From Streptomyces colonosanans (GTDB taxonomy: Bacteria > Actinomycetota > Actinomycetes > Streptomycetales > Streptomycetaceae), in contig NZ_MLYP01000059.1 in NCBI RefSeq assembly GCF_001866645.1, positions 1 to 64,000 on the forward strand: DNA of 64,000 nucleotides, given 5' to 3'. Within the stretch, counting starts at the first letter, position 1, and each line of letters begins with the position of its first letter. Positions 31,766 to 40,639 of this stretch are shown one piece after another. The notes under the pieces were generated by a model that did no database searches, was not told the DNA's origin, and saw only the letters and a program-made list of their open reading frames with translations. Made by a program: the position numbers and the translations under genes.

Positions 31766-32614
31766 GCCGTTCATGACGCCGGTCAGCCGAGCGGCGGCCT
31801 TGCCACCGAACACACCCACGCCGCAGTAGAACTCGACGCGGGTTCGGAAAGCGGGCTGTGTCTTCAACTGCCCGAGGACATCGACCATGACCCCACCGTT
31901 GGTGAGTCCAGTCACCGCCCGGTCTTCCTCGTCCGAACCGAAGCGGACCGCGTACATTTCCGAACCGTTCACAGTCGGCGCGAGAATGTCAGAGCCTGTA
32001 CGAGTCTGCCCGGCGTCCAGAATAGGAATCCCGTTTCAGCGGGTGACTTCCTTACGCGTCAGGTCTTCCCGGGCCTGTTTGACTCCGCCGACCCTGCGGG
32101 CAGCCGCACGAATCTTCCCGAACCCGAGAGCGTTTGTGTAGATGGCTCCGTTGCTGCCGTCCAGGCCAGGCGCATGGTCAACGAGTTCTTCGAGTTTGTC
32201 GAAGAAAGCGTACGTGTCGGTGGTGCCGTTGCCGATAACCGGCATGTCGGCGGGGAGAACCTGTGAGCCGGCGAGCCGCTTTCGAAGACCGCCAAAGGAC
32301 TTCGGATTGTTGGCGGTTTCACCGTTGAAGAACGTGTCCCTGCTGTCCTGCTTGTTCAGGTACATGCGGCCCCCGCACGAGTCGCAGTGGATGACCCGCA
32401 ACAGCAGAGCATCCGTGTCCGAGCGTTCCCGGTTGTCGATGCTCCGCGCGCTGAGCACAGAGAGCCGGACACACCGCACACCCCGAAGGGTCACGGTGTA
32501 GACCGTGCCCGCGAGCGGGTTCCTTGGGGTGCTGATCGTCATCCCCTCTGCAACCACTTGGCGACGGGAATCGGGCCGTGTCCCCGGGGGTGTACCGGCC
32601 GGGGTGTGACACAT
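31766..32614 (-). pseudogene. Chimeric phage remnant: serine recombinase pieces fused to capsid gene
   Basis: Read on the minus strand in one frame. First come a few codons of a large serine recombinase N-terminus (RGVRCVRLSVL), then directly its zinc-ribbon end (IHCDSCGGRMYLNKQ), then without a break a phage major-capsid-like sequence (FFNGETANNPKSFGGL, FDKLEELVD, NGAIYTNALGFGKIRAAARR). After KEVTR comes an in-frame TGA (plus 32036-32038), and the capsid sequence continues in the same frame (NGIPILDAGQTRTGSDILAP, VRFGSDEEDRAVTGL, FRTRVEFYCGVGVFGG). The TGA probably replaces a TGG. Two deletions and a nonsense mutation make it non-functional. Confidence 0.7.
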
Positions 32615-32708
32615 CCGGAGAATGTGTCACGCGTGCGGGTCCCCCTGCCGACGAACGGTCGCCGTACGCCGCGTCCGTGGACGTGACCGCGCGGCTCGGC
32701 GATGTGGC

Positions 32709-32942
32709 TTATGGGTGCTGCTTCCGACCTGCCGCGACTTCACCACGGCTCAACGCGCATATGAAGCTGCGCCATGCCTGGGCCCGTACAGCGATGACGG
32801 GTCCGCCTGCGCGTTTGGAGTCGCGTACGAGAGCGCCTTGATCCATTGCCGCGCACTCGACGCATTCACCCCCGGCACCGTTGCTGTACGACGACGTGAA
32901 CCACATCGGACGATCGTTGCCCGGAGCCTCTGCCTTGCTCAA
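32709..32942 (-). CDS. DUF397 protein (whiJ-cluster partner)
   Basis: A 77-residue protein with the DUF397 signature MWFTSSYSNGAGGECVECA, then ALVRDSKRAGGPVIAV and WRSFICAL. The TTG start (32942) overlaps the TGA of the upstream XRE gene (32941-32939), so translation is probably coupled. DUF397 proteins accompany whiJ-type regulators in streptomycetes and influence development; the biochemical role is unknown. The two Cys in GGECVECAA are typical. It lacks other domains. Confidence 0.88.
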   Translation of the reverse strand: MSKAEAPGNDRPMWFTSSYSNGAGGECVECAAMDQGALVRDSKRAGGPVIAVRAQAWRSFICALSRGEVAAGRKQHP

Positions 32943-33787
32943 TTCGCGTATCCCTTCAGGATGGACTTGATCAACTGACTGGAGCGCTGAGGACTCAGGG
33001 CCGCGGCCATCAGCCCGTCGAACGCCCTGGTGTACTCGCGAACATGATGCTCGCCCTCAAGGTAGATGGCATCGGTAATGCCGTCCCGGTAGACGATGTC
33101 CGGGTCTCCCGGATCAGGGAAGCCGAGCATGGTGAAGGAGCCCGTGGCCGGATAGGTGTCGGAGTCGAAGGGGAGTACCTGCAAGGTCACACTCGATAGT
33201 TCGACCGACTCCAGAATGCGCTCGAGTTGCTCCCGCATCAACGCCCGATCTCCGATGACGTTCCGAACGGCCGCCTCGTTCACGATGAACCAGGCGTCGG
33301 GGGCCGAAGGCTGGGTCAGTATGGTCTGGCGTTCCATGCGTACGCGGACCGCGCGATCGATGGCCTGAGGAGACATGTGTGCACCGGTCTTGCACAGCTC
33401 AGAGGCGTACGCAGCCGTCTGCATGAGGCCGGGCAACAGCTCGCACTGGTACTGGCGAAGCGTCGAGGCGTCCTGCTCCAGACCGATGTAGATGTTGAAC
33501 CACTCGGGAACGCCGGCACCGTGAACCTGCCACCAGCCGCGCGTCTTGGCCTGTCGTGCCAGTGACTTCAGGAACTCGCGCAGCTCGTCGCTGGTGTCGT
33601 AGAACCGACACAAGGCTTCGATGTCGGAGGGCTGGACCCTGCCGCTCCCCGTCTCCATCCGGTTGACCTTGGAACCGCTCCAGTCCAAGGCGTCGCCGAC
33701 CTGGGCACAGGTGAGTGCGCTCAATTCGCGGAGCTTCTTGAGCTCGATCGAGAGTCGGCGGCGGCGTGCCGTCGGTGAACCGGCCAT
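32939..33787 (-). CDS. WhiJ-type XRE regulator (HTH + DUF5753)
   Basis: A 282-residue DNA-binding protein. Residues ~12-70 are a Cro/CI-type helix-turn-helix (LKKLRELSALTCAQVGDALDW, SGSKVNRMETGSGRVQPSDIEAL). The rest is DUF5753: the WFNIYIGLEQDASTLRQYQCELLPGLMQT start, VRVRMERQTILTQ, FIVNEAAVRNVIG and VLPFDSDTYPATGSFTML. It is followed by a DUF397 gene with overlapping stop/start and is divergent from an AbaA-like ATPase gene, the standard layout of whiJ-family loci. A 29-bp palindrome 84 bp upstream is its probable operator. Confidence 0.9.
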   Translation of the reverse strand: MAGSPTARRRRLSIELKKLRELSALTCAQVGDALDWSGSKVNRMETGSGRVQPSDIEALCRFYDTSDELREFLKSLARQAKTRGWWQVHGAGVPEWFNIYIGLEQDASTLRQYQCELLPGLMQTAAYASELCKTGAHMSPQAIDRAVRVRMERQTILTQPSAPDAWFIVNEAAVRNVIGDRALMREQLERILESVELSSVTLQVLPFDSDTYPATGSFTMLGFPDPGDPDIVYRDGITDAIYLEGEHHVREYTRAFDGLMAAALSPQRSSQLIKSILKGYAN

Positions 33788-33870
33788 CTCAACCCCTTCA
33801 ACGGTCCGTCGGATAGCGGGCGTTCAGTCTTACGCCAAGGGGTGTGCTTGCCAATCACTCAGAAGTGGGA

Positions 33871-33899
33871 ATCCCTTCGTGCACATTGCATGAAGGGAT
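33871..33899. promoter_or_regulatory. 29-bp palindrome, candidate operator of the whiJ-type cluster
   Basis: ATCCCTTCGTGCA (33871-33883), CAT, then TGCATGAAGGGAT (33887-33899). The two 13-bp arms are complementary apart from one position. It lies in the 208-bp divergent region between the XRE gene and the ATPase gene, where an autoregulator would bind. Confidence 0.55.
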
Positions 33900-33995
33900 G
33901 CGCGACCGCCATTCTGGCGGTCAGTGATGCTCACGGTGAGTGTCCACAGCGCTCCGCTAAGTGGGTGGAGTTGGCGTACGACGGGAGGGGTCCTC

Positions 33996-34673
33996 GTGAT
34001 CCATGAAGCGTGTATGTCACGGAGGCCATGGGAAGTGGCCTTCGCCGCCGAGCCCGAGGAAGTAGCCGCCTTGCGCCGCATCATGCGGCTGCACCTTGGG
34101 ATCTGGGGCTTGCATGACGTTGTCGATCAGGCCCAACTCTGTGTGAGCGAGCTTGTGTCCAACGTCATCACGCACGTCGGTCACGGCACCCCGGCGACCC
34201 TGGCGGTCTCCATGAACGGCACCCATCTGCGCATCGAGATCCACGATCCCGACACGCGCGCCCTTCCTGCTCTCATCGACGCGGACTGCGACGCCGAGGC
34301 CGGACGCGGCATGGCCCTCGTCGACGCCGTCGCCGACCGCTGGGGTGTCCAGCTCTACCCCGATCGGAAGGGCACCTGGTGCGAGCTGGCCACGCGGCTC
34401 ACCTCGCCGCACGGCCATGTGGGAGGCGCAGGTGTCACCCGGGCTGAGGCACTGCTCAGCCTCTATACGGCGTCTCGTCTGCCGAGTGAGCCGAGTTCGA
34501 GCAAGCTGAGAACGTTGATCACCCAAGACATGGTGGTCGACGCCTTGACGGACGTTCTTCACTGGCTGCGGGCTCATGGCTGCGACGCGGACGAGGTTTT
34601 GGACCGTGCCCAAACGCGCTTTGAGGTGCAGATCGAGGGTGTCGGGGGCCTGCCCTGCCGAACCGTACGGTGA
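33996..34673 (+). CDS. ATP-binding protein, anti-sigma-like HATPase (AbaA-like)
   Basis: A 225-residue protein. The first ~130 residues are an HATPase_c domain of the SpoIIAB/RsbW type: the N-box LCVSELVSNVITHVG, the G1 box LRIEIHDPDTRALP and the G2 region GRGMALVDAVADRWGV. The remaining ~90 residues are unfamiliar and helical (TQDMVVDALTDVLHWLRAHG). GTG at 33996 has GGAGGGG 5 nt upstream; ATG at 34014 is a second option. Members near whiJ-type regulators are thought to be kinase-like anti-sigma factors. It is divergent from the XRE/DUF397 pair across the palindrome. Confidence 0.85.
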   Translation: MIHEACMSRRPWEVAFAAEPEEVAALRRIMRLHLGIWGLHDVVDQAQLCVSELVSNVITHVGHGTPATLAVSMNGTHLRIEIHDPDTRALPALIDADCDAEAGRGMALVDAVADRWGVQLYPDRKGTWCELATRLTSPHGHVGGAGVTRAEALLSLYTASRLPSEPSSSKLRTLITQDMVVDALTDVLHWLRAHGCDADEVLDRAQTRFEVQIEGVGGLPCRTVR

Positions 34674-34741
34674 GGAAGCCCTCGACAGGGCAGCAGGAGG
34701 ATCACCTCTCTGCTCGCTCGAGAGCTTCTCGGGCGACCTCC

Positions 34742-37700
34742 TTACCCGGTGGCGATGGCCGAATACGTCCACACATCGGCCGGAAGTTCGTGCTGGAGCT
34801 CCCAGGTGATCGCCATCGGCTTGCTGCCGGTGTGCTTTTTGTAGGTGGCCGGTCCCAGGAGCATCCAGGGTTCGGACTTGCCGATGCTGTTGTTCTTGTA
34901 CCGGCGCAGGAACAGCAGGACGTGGCTGCCCTCCTTGGCATGCCGCTGGTAGCGCAATCCCGTCGGGGAGTTCTCCGGCGTGGTGCCCTGCGACTCCCAG
35001 TGGAACCGGGTGGGGCTGAGCGCGTAGTCCTTGTAGCGGACGCTGGGCGAGAAGTCCCTCTCGTTCTTCTCCTGGGTGATGAGAAGGGCGTTGGTCTTGA
35101 TGTCCTCGACCCAGGTCACTCCTTGGGCGAAGACCCCGGGCATCTGGCCGCCCAGCCGGGCCACTCCGAGGGCCGCGAGGATCTCAGAGCGGTTGTAGGC
35201 GCTGTGGATCTTCAGTGGGAGGTGGTTGAGTGGTCCGTCCAGCGGGATGGGGAAGTGGTCGGTTCGATCGAGGACGTACAACAGGACCTGCTGCAATTCG
35301 TTGCGGAACGCGTGTTGGGCGCGCAGCGACTCAAGGCCTTCGCGGTAGCTGGAGAAGCCGCCCGCCTTGTCCCACAGGTTGAAGAACAGCATGCGGGCGT
35401 AGACCTGGTCGGTGGGGGAGAGTGAGTCGTAGTCGGGGGCGTCGTCTGCGAGGAGGCGCAGATATGCACGGGCCCGCTCGTGGTCGTCCACGTGGAGGAA
35501 GGCGTGGACACGCTTGAGGAGCTCCTCTTCCCCCGGCACACCGGAGTCCTTGACGAGCCTGGCTTTGCGCAGGACGGCCGTCCAGGAGTTCTTGCTCTTG
35601 TAGAGCTCCTTGATCTCGCGACGGCTCTCACGCAGGTAGTCGGTCAGCTTGGGTGTGCTGTAGTCCCTGACCTCCTTCGCAAGCGTGTTGATCGTGGCGT
35701 TGAGCTGCGTACGGATGTTGTCGAGGACGAGGTCCTTGGACTTGCCCTCCAGGAGGATCTGACAACCGGAGGGCAACTGGGGGAAGTCACGCTCGATGCT
35801 GTCGACCAGGCGGTTGCGGGAGAGGTTGGTCAGGGCACGGAACTGCTCCTCGAAGCGGAACTCCGCCCTGTGCTGGCCGATGAAGTCCAGCACCGTCAGG
35901 ACCGGCTTGTTCGGTGTACGGCGCAGCCCGCGTCCCAACTGCTGGAGGAAGACGGTCGCGCTGTTCGTGGGGCGCAGGAGGAGCAGGGTGTCGACGTCTG
36001 GGATGTCCAGGCCCTCATTGAACAGGTCTACGGAGAAGATCACCTGAATCCGGCCGGCCTTGAGGTCGTTCAGCGTGCGCTCGCGCTCGGCGGGATTCGA
36101 GTCGCTGTCGAGCGAGGCGGCCTGGAACCCTGCCTCGCGGAAGCGGTCGGCCATGAAGTGCGCGTGCTTCTTGGTCACACAGAAGCCCAGCGCGCGCATG
36201 GCGGCCGGGTTGGAAATCTTGTCCTGGACTTGTTTGATGACGATGAGAGCCCGTGCGTGGCTGGCCGTGTAGACATTGCCGAGCTCATCTCGATCGTAGG
36301 AACCCGCTCGCCAACTGAGCTGGGAAAGATCGGTGCCGTCTGGAACCCCGAAGTAGTGGAAAGGGCACAGCAGATCGTTCTCCAAGGCTTCCCACAGCCG
36401 CATCTCGGCGGCGATCCGACCCCGGAAGAACTCGTCCTGCACATTGCGCCCGTCCATCCTCTCGGGCGTCGCGGTGAGGCCGAGAAGCTCGGTCGGTTTG
36501 AAGTGGTCGAGGACGCGGCGGTACGTGCTCGCCGTGGCGTGGTGGAACTCGTCGATGACGATGACGTCGAAATGGCCTGGGTCGAGCTGTTCCAGCCGCT
36601 GGAGGTTGAGGGATTGGACGCTGGCGAAGACATGCGTCCACTCGCGAGGGTCTTCCCCGTTGTAGAGCAGCTCACCGAAGGAGGCGTTGCCGAGTACCTC
36701 GCGGTAGGTCCGCAAGGACTGCCTCAGGATCTCCTTGCGATGGGCGACGAAGAGCAGTCGCGGGAGTTTGCCGCCGAGCTTGTCGCGCAGGCTCCGGTAG
36801 TCAAGGGCGGCCATGACGGTCTTGCCGGTACCGGTTGCCGCAACCAGGAGGTTCTCGTGATGGCCGCGGATCTCACGCTCGACGCGTAGACGCTCCAGCA
36901 TGTCCCGCTGATGCGGGAACGGCTGGACTTCGAGTCCGGACAGGCTGATCTTGAGCTCGTCACCCGACCCCTTGCCGCCCGCCCGGGCCAACGCGTCGGC
37001 GAGTCGCTCCCCATCCTTTTCGGGGTCGTACGACTCGAAGGCGACATCCTCCCAGTACGCGTCGAACGTCGCCTCGAACTTGTCGATCACCCGGGGGGTG
37101 GCGACAGACGACAGCCGTACGTTCCACTCCAGGCCATCGAGTAGTGCGGCTTTCGACAGGTTGGAACTGCCCACGTAGGCCGTGTCGAAGCCGGTCTTGC
37201 GACGGAACAGCCAAGCCTTCGCGTGCAGACGCGTCGACCGAATCTCGTAGTTGATCTTCACCTCGGCACCGAACTCCCGGACCAGGCGATCCAACGCGTA
37301 GCGATCCGTGGCGCCGATGTAGGTGGTCGTGATGACTCGGATGGGGACGTTGCGCTCTTTCGCCGCGCGCAGCGCGTCCTCCAACACGCGTATACCGTGC
37401 CACTTCACGAACGCGCACAGCAGATCGATGCGGTCGGCCGTGGCGAGCTCGGCGCGCAACTCGGCACCCAGATTCGGGTCGTCCGGTGCGTTGGTGATCA
37501 ACGCCGTTTCCGAGAGCGGGGTCAGGGGGCGCATCGCGTAGACGCCGGGCGCTTCTTGTTCGGCGAGGGCGAGTAGTTGCCGTGGGCCGTCGACGATGGC
37601 GCCGAGGGTGGCGTCCGCATCCGGGTCGGGTGCGCTGGCCGCCAGCGCCTGCATGATCTGGTTGGCGGCGGCCACCTGGTTCTTCTGCGGCAGTTGGCTG

Positions 37701-37888
37701 AGTCGGCGCCCAACAGCCTCGCCGATGTGTCGGGCCAGGACGTGCGGTGCGGACTCTTCGCTGACCTCTGCGTCGACGGCCTTCCAGCCTGCGGCTTCGA
37801 GGCCCTCCAGCCGATTGTGCAAGTCCTGAGTGATGAGCTGCTCGTAGACGCCCGCGACCGGCTGTGTCACGTCCCCCGATTCCGTCAC
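34742..37888 (-). CDS. PLD nuclease-SF2 helicase-DUF3427 protein
   Basis: A 1,048-residue multidomain protein from the GTG at 37888 (AAGGAG upstream). An N-terminal helical part leads to a phospholipase-D nuclease domain with STRLHAKAWLF and YVGSSNLS (HxK near residue 221). Then a superfamily 2 helicase: Walker A AATGTGKTVM (~350), DEFHHA box (~442), TATPERMDGRN, and motif VI QQLGRGLRR (~648). The C-terminal ~270 residues are DUF3427 (for example VRYKDYALSPTRFHWESQ). Only one HKD motif is present, so dimerisation would be needed for a PLD-type site. Proteins of this build are suspected in nucleic acid defence or repair. The neighbouring phage remnant and regulators support an accessory role; this is inference. 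Confidence 0.85.
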   Translation of the reverse strand: MTESGDVTQPVAGVYEQLITQDLHNRLEGLEAAGWKAVDAEVSEESAPHVLARHIGEAVGRRLSQLPQKNQVAAANQIMQALAASAPDPDADATLGAIVDGPRQLLALAEQEAPGVYAMRPLTPLSETALITNAPDDPNLGAELRAELATADRIDLLCAFVKWHGIRVLEDALRAAKERNVPIRVITTTYIGATDRYALDRLVREFGAEVKINYEIRSTRLHAKAWLFRRKTGFDTAYVGSSNLSKAALLDGLEWNVRLSSVATPRVIDKFEATFDAYWEDVAFESYDPEKDGERLADALARAGGKGSGDELKISLSGLEVQPFPHQRDMLERLRVEREIRGHHENLLVAATGTGKTVMAALDYRSLRDKLGGKLPRLLFVAHRKEILRQSLRTYREVLGNASFGELLYNGEDPREWTHVFASVQSLNLQRLEQLDPGHFDVIVIDEFHHATASTYRRVLDHFKPTELLGLTATPERMDGRNVQDEFFRGRIAAEMRLWEALENDLLCPFHYFGVPDGTDLSQLSWRAGSYDRDELGNVYTASHARALIVIKQVQDKISNPAAMRALGFCVTKKHAHFMADRFREAGFQAASLDSDSNPAERERTLNDLKAGRIQVIFSVDLFNEGLDIPDVDTLLLLRPTNSATVFLQQLGRGLRRTPNKPVLTVLDFIGQHRAEFRFEEQFRALTNLSRNRLVDSIERDFPQLPSGCQILLEGKSKDLVLDNIRTQLNATINTLAKEVRDYSTPKLTDYLRESRREIKELYKSKNSWTAVLRKARLVKDSGVPGEEELLKRVHAFLHVDDHERARAYLRLLADDAPDYDSLSPTDQVYARMLFFNLWDKAGGFSSYREGLESLRAQHAFRNELQQVLLYVLDRTDHFPIPLDGPLNHLPLKIHSAYNRSEILAALGVARLGGQMPGVFAQGVTWVEDIKTNALLITQEKNERDFSPSVRYKDYALSPTRFHWESQGTTPENSPTGLRYQRHAKEGSHVLLFLRRYKNNSIGKSEPWMLLGPATYKKHTGSKPMAITWELQHELPADVWTYSAIATG

Positions 37889-38224
37889 GACTGCTCCTTC
37901 GAATCCCTGGTGAACCCTCGAGCGCGAACTCTCGCGCCGATACGGATCCGTTCTAACAGCCGTCACCGACAACCGGACGTCCCGCGACGAAAGTTGAACG
38001 TTTTCAGACGGGTCGTCTGCGCGCCGCGCTTGCACCAAATCCGCACAGCCGGAGTCCCCGGACCGCGGGAGAGGCAAGCCGTCGCGAGATGGGCAGATCT
38101 GTGCCAGGCACGGCTCCCGCAGTGCCTGGTCCCGACCTCCGAAACCGGCACAGATCTGCCAATCGGAATCGGTGTCTCGGGGAGCGGGCCGCGAAGGTCG
38201 AACCTGCGAATCCTTGTGGGATGG
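37889..38224. other. Upstream region of the helicase gene
   Basis: A 336-bp stretch without a gene. It is noticeably less GC-rich than its flanks at 37970-38020 and carries the nested inverted repeat at 38092-38160. It serves the divergent side of the helicase; the SEC-C gene ends into it from the right. Confidence 0.5.
38092..38160. repeat. Nested inverted repeat upstream of the helicase
   Basis: GGCAGATCTGTGCC (38092-38105) is perfectly mirrored by GGCACAGATCTGCC (38147-38160). Inside lies AGGCAC/GTGCCT (38106-38111 and 38121-38126). The whole can fold as a forked hairpin or present two inverted protein sites, each with a central AGATCT. It could also end transcription of the SEC-C gene. 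Confidence 0.6.
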
Positions 38225-39241
38225 CTACGCGTCTACCCCGTGGCACCCCTCATAGGCCCGCCCCGACCCACACCAACACCCAGCCCCCCGCTCCGGCGGC
38301 CAAGCCACCGCCCGCCCCCGTGCAGCCAGCGTCGTCGCGTACTCGGGCAACAGCGCCGCGTCCTCCGGGGACGCGCCCTCCGATGCCGCGAACGCCTCGT
38401 ACGACGGCACCGTTCCCGTCACGATCCCGATGTTGGGCGTGCCCGAGGCCGCCAGTTCCCGCAGGGACGTCTCTATCGTCGCCAGGTGCTCCTCGTGGGA
38501 GGGGTACTCGGCGGCCAGTGACGGGTACGCCGCGATCAGCTCCTCCAGCTCCGGCGCCGACCAGTGCAGGACCGCCACCGGGAACGGGCGGGACAGGGCC
38601 TCCCGGTATACGCCCAGTTCCGCTCGCAGGCGGCTGATCTCCGCCTCCAGCTCCGCCGGGTTGTCCGAGCCCAGGGACCAGATGCGCTTCGGGTCGTGGA
38701 GCTCGTCCAGGGTGACCGGCAAGGAGTGGAGGGTGTCCGCCAGCGTGTCCCACTCGTCGTGGGCGGCGGCCAGCATGCGGCGGACCCGGTGGCGGCCGTA
38801 GAGGAGTGCGTGCGTGGACTGCGGGGGCTCCTCGGCGTCGCCGAGCAGGAGCCTGAGCCCCTCCGTGAACGTCTCCTCCGCCGCCTCCAGCTCGTCGTGC
38901 GACTCCAGGGACTCCGCCACGATCACCCAGGGGGCCGGGTGCCGGGGGGAGGCCGCTCGGATGCCGTCGATGATCGCCCGTGCCTCCGCCTCGTGGTCGT
39001 ACTCCCACAGGTTCGACGCCTTCAGGGCGCGTACGAGGTGGGGGTTCTCCAGCGGCTCGGAGGACGACAGCAGGCGGTCGTACAGCGCGGTCGCGCCCGA
39101 GCGGTCGCCGGCCAGCTCACGGTGGGCCGCGGCCTGGAGCAGCAGGTGCTCCGCGTCCGCGGGATACAGGCCGGCAGCCCGCTCCAGGCGTGCTGCTTCG
39201 GCGTGGTGGTCGACGTTCTCGGCAGGCGTGTCGGGGCGCAT
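38225..39241 (-). CDS. SEC-C metal-binding motif protein with TPR-like helices
   Basis: A 338-residue soluble protein. Residues ~15-170 are helical pairs of TPR character (EAARLERAAGLYPADAEHLL, ATALYDRLLSSSEP, LESHDELEAAEETFTEGLRLL). The C-terminus ends in a SEC-C zinc motif, CWCGSGRAYEGCHG, as found at the end of SecA and many uncharacterised proteins. The family in Streptomyces has no known function. TPR plus SEC-C suggests a protein-interaction role. The start at the ATG 39241 matches the beginning of the conserved part; the frame extends upstream without homology. Confidence 0.82.
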   Translation of the reverse strand: MRPDTPAENVDHHAEAARLERAAGLYPADAEHLLLQAAAHRELAGDRSGATALYDRLLSSSEPLENPHLVRALKASNLWEYDHEAEARAIIDGIRAASPRHPAPWVIVAESLESHDELEAAEETFTEGLRLLLGDAEEPPQSTHALLYGRHRVRRMLAAAHDEWDTLADTLHSLPVTLDELHDPKRIWSLGSDNPAELEAEISRLRAELGVYREALSRPFPVAVLHWSAPELEELIAAYPSLAAEYPSHEEHLATIETSLRELAASGTPNIGIVTGTVPSYEAFAASEGASPEDAALLPEYATTLAARGRAVAWPPERGAGCWCGSGRAYEGCHGVDA

Positions 39242-39544
39242 GGTTGACACCGTACTGCTGCCGACCGGCAAAGGAGAGAGATTCGCAGGCCAGGGGTGCA
39301 GGAGGGGGTTGAGGGGGCTGTCACACCGGGTTGCCTGCCAGGGAACGGGGCGCGACCCGTCGGCCTCGTGTGCCGGCCGACACCTGGCCCGGCGCAGCGG
39401 GCGGTCGTCACAGGAGCAGCGCCGAGCGGACGAAGGCGGCCCGCACAGGATGGGCGGAAGGCCGCGAACCGTCGCAGGTGCGCGGCGCATCGGCCGCCCC
39501 GGTGGGACCGCGATCCGGGGCGGCCGATGTGCGTGGCTGCCGCG
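39242..39544. other. Intergenic region with terminator
   Basis: A 303-bp gap. It contains the upstream region of the SEC-C gene on the left and the perfect hairpin at 39488-39529 on the right. No gene or RNA was recognised in it. Confidence 0.5.
39488..39529 (-). terminator. Terminator of the sigma/CU044_5270 operon
   Basis: CATCGGCCGCCCCGG (39488-39502) pairs perfectly with 39515-39529; it lies 15 bp past the minus-strand stop at 39545. Confidence 0.7.
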
Positions 39545-40639
39545 CTACGTCGTCGTCGGCGCGGGAGTCACGCCGGCGCGGCCGACCGCGGCCTTGGTGA
39601 GGACCGCGGAGGTGCCGACAACGGTCCCGGCCGGGCCTGCGTCGCCGGCTTCGGTGAGGACCGATCGTTCGCCGAGGAACGCGTACGTGGTCCGGTCGAA
39701 GATCCACTGCGTTTGCCGCCCGTGTGCCGTACGGGCGACGGCAACGCCTTCGCGCCCCGTGGCGTCGGCTGCGGCGTGGATCACCGTGACCCCGGGGATC
39801 TTCGCGGCGGCCTTGTAGAGCGCGGAACTGACCTGCGGTGGTGCCCAGGTCTCGGCCAGCAGGTCGCCGATCGCGGTGAATGCTCGCTGGTCCGGGTCCT
39901 GGCCCTGTCCGCGGGTCTCGTCCCGGATCAGCTTCAGCAGGGCGTCAGGGTCGGTGGGCAGCGACGCGACGTACTCGTAGGTCGGGTCGTCGATCGACGG
40001 GCCCTCCTTGCCCAGGCTGCTCGGGCGGGGCGTCGCCCCTGGGCCGTCGAGGGTGTAGACCGGCGCGTCGGCGCCGAGCGGGGTGTCGGGCCGGCCCGCC
40101 TCGCGCAGCAGGCCGGGGCGACTGCCGTCGGCGGACAGCCACACCTGCCGCGTGTGCACGGGAGGCATGGTGATCGGGCCTCCTGCGGCGCTCTGCCCGG
40201 CATAGGCGACCTTGCTCTCGACGTACACGAACTGGCCGGAACGGACGGCGGGTTGCTTCTTCTCGGCGGCGGCGAGTGCGATGCGGTCGAGGAGTTGCGT
40301 CGCTTCGGGCGTACGGGGGGTGCCGCCACCCGTGACCGCGGTAGTGCCGCGCCCCGGTGTGTCCGTGAGGTTCGCTGCCACGACGCCGCAGACCGCCAAG
40401 GTGCAGGCGACGGCCGGCACTATGACCCGGACCAGTCGCCGGCGCGGGCGCGAGGCCCGGGTGGTGACGCGGCCGGACGGTTCGGCAAGGGCGGCTTTAC
40501 GCAACAGTGCTTCCCTCAACAGCAGTTCACGGTCGGGACCCAGGCCCGGGACCGGTGGCGGGGGCAGCAGGTCTGCGAGGCCGAGGCGTTCGGTCTCCTC
40601 GGACCGGTGGTCCGTACGGCGCCGCGGGGTGGTGTTCAT
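39545..40639 (-). CDS. CU044_5270 family membrane protein, putative anti-sigma factor
   Basis: A 364-residue single-pass protein. The cytoplasmic ~75 residues are charged (RSEETERLGLADLLPPPPVPGLGPDRELLLREALLRKA in sections), followed by one membrane helix (VRVIVPAVACTLAVCGVVAANL). The extracytoplasmic domain includes QFVYVESKVAY, RQVWLSADGSRPGLL and QRAFTAIGDLLAETWAPP, the CU044_5270 family. The ATG overlaps the sigma-factor stop by 4 bp (ATGA), so they are translationally coupled. Position and topology suggest an anti-sigma factor, but no zinc-binding (ZAS) motif is present. Confidence 0.82.
   Translation of the reverse strand: MNTTPRRRTDHRSEETERLGLADLLPPPPVPGLGPDRELLLREALLRKAALAEPSGRVTTRASRPRRRLVRVIVPAVACTLAVCGVVAANLTDTPGRGTTAVTGGGTPRTPEATQLLDRIALAAAEKKQPAVRSGQFVYVESKVAYAGQSAAGGPITMPPVHTRQVWLSADGSRPGLLREAGRPDTPLGADAPVYTLDGPGATPRPSSLGKEGPSIDDPTYEYVASLPTDPDALLKLIRDETRGQGQDPDQRAFTAIGDLLAETWAPPQVSSALYKAAAKIPGVTVIHAAADATGREGVAVARTAHGRQTQWIFDRTTYAFLGERSVLTEAGDAGPAGTVVGTSAVLTKAAVGRAGVTPAPTTT

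Noticed and set aside
38092..38160. Possible attachment site or IS end
   Set aside because: No transposase or integrase gene adjoins and no flanking direct repeat was seen; kept only as an inverted repeat of unknown role.
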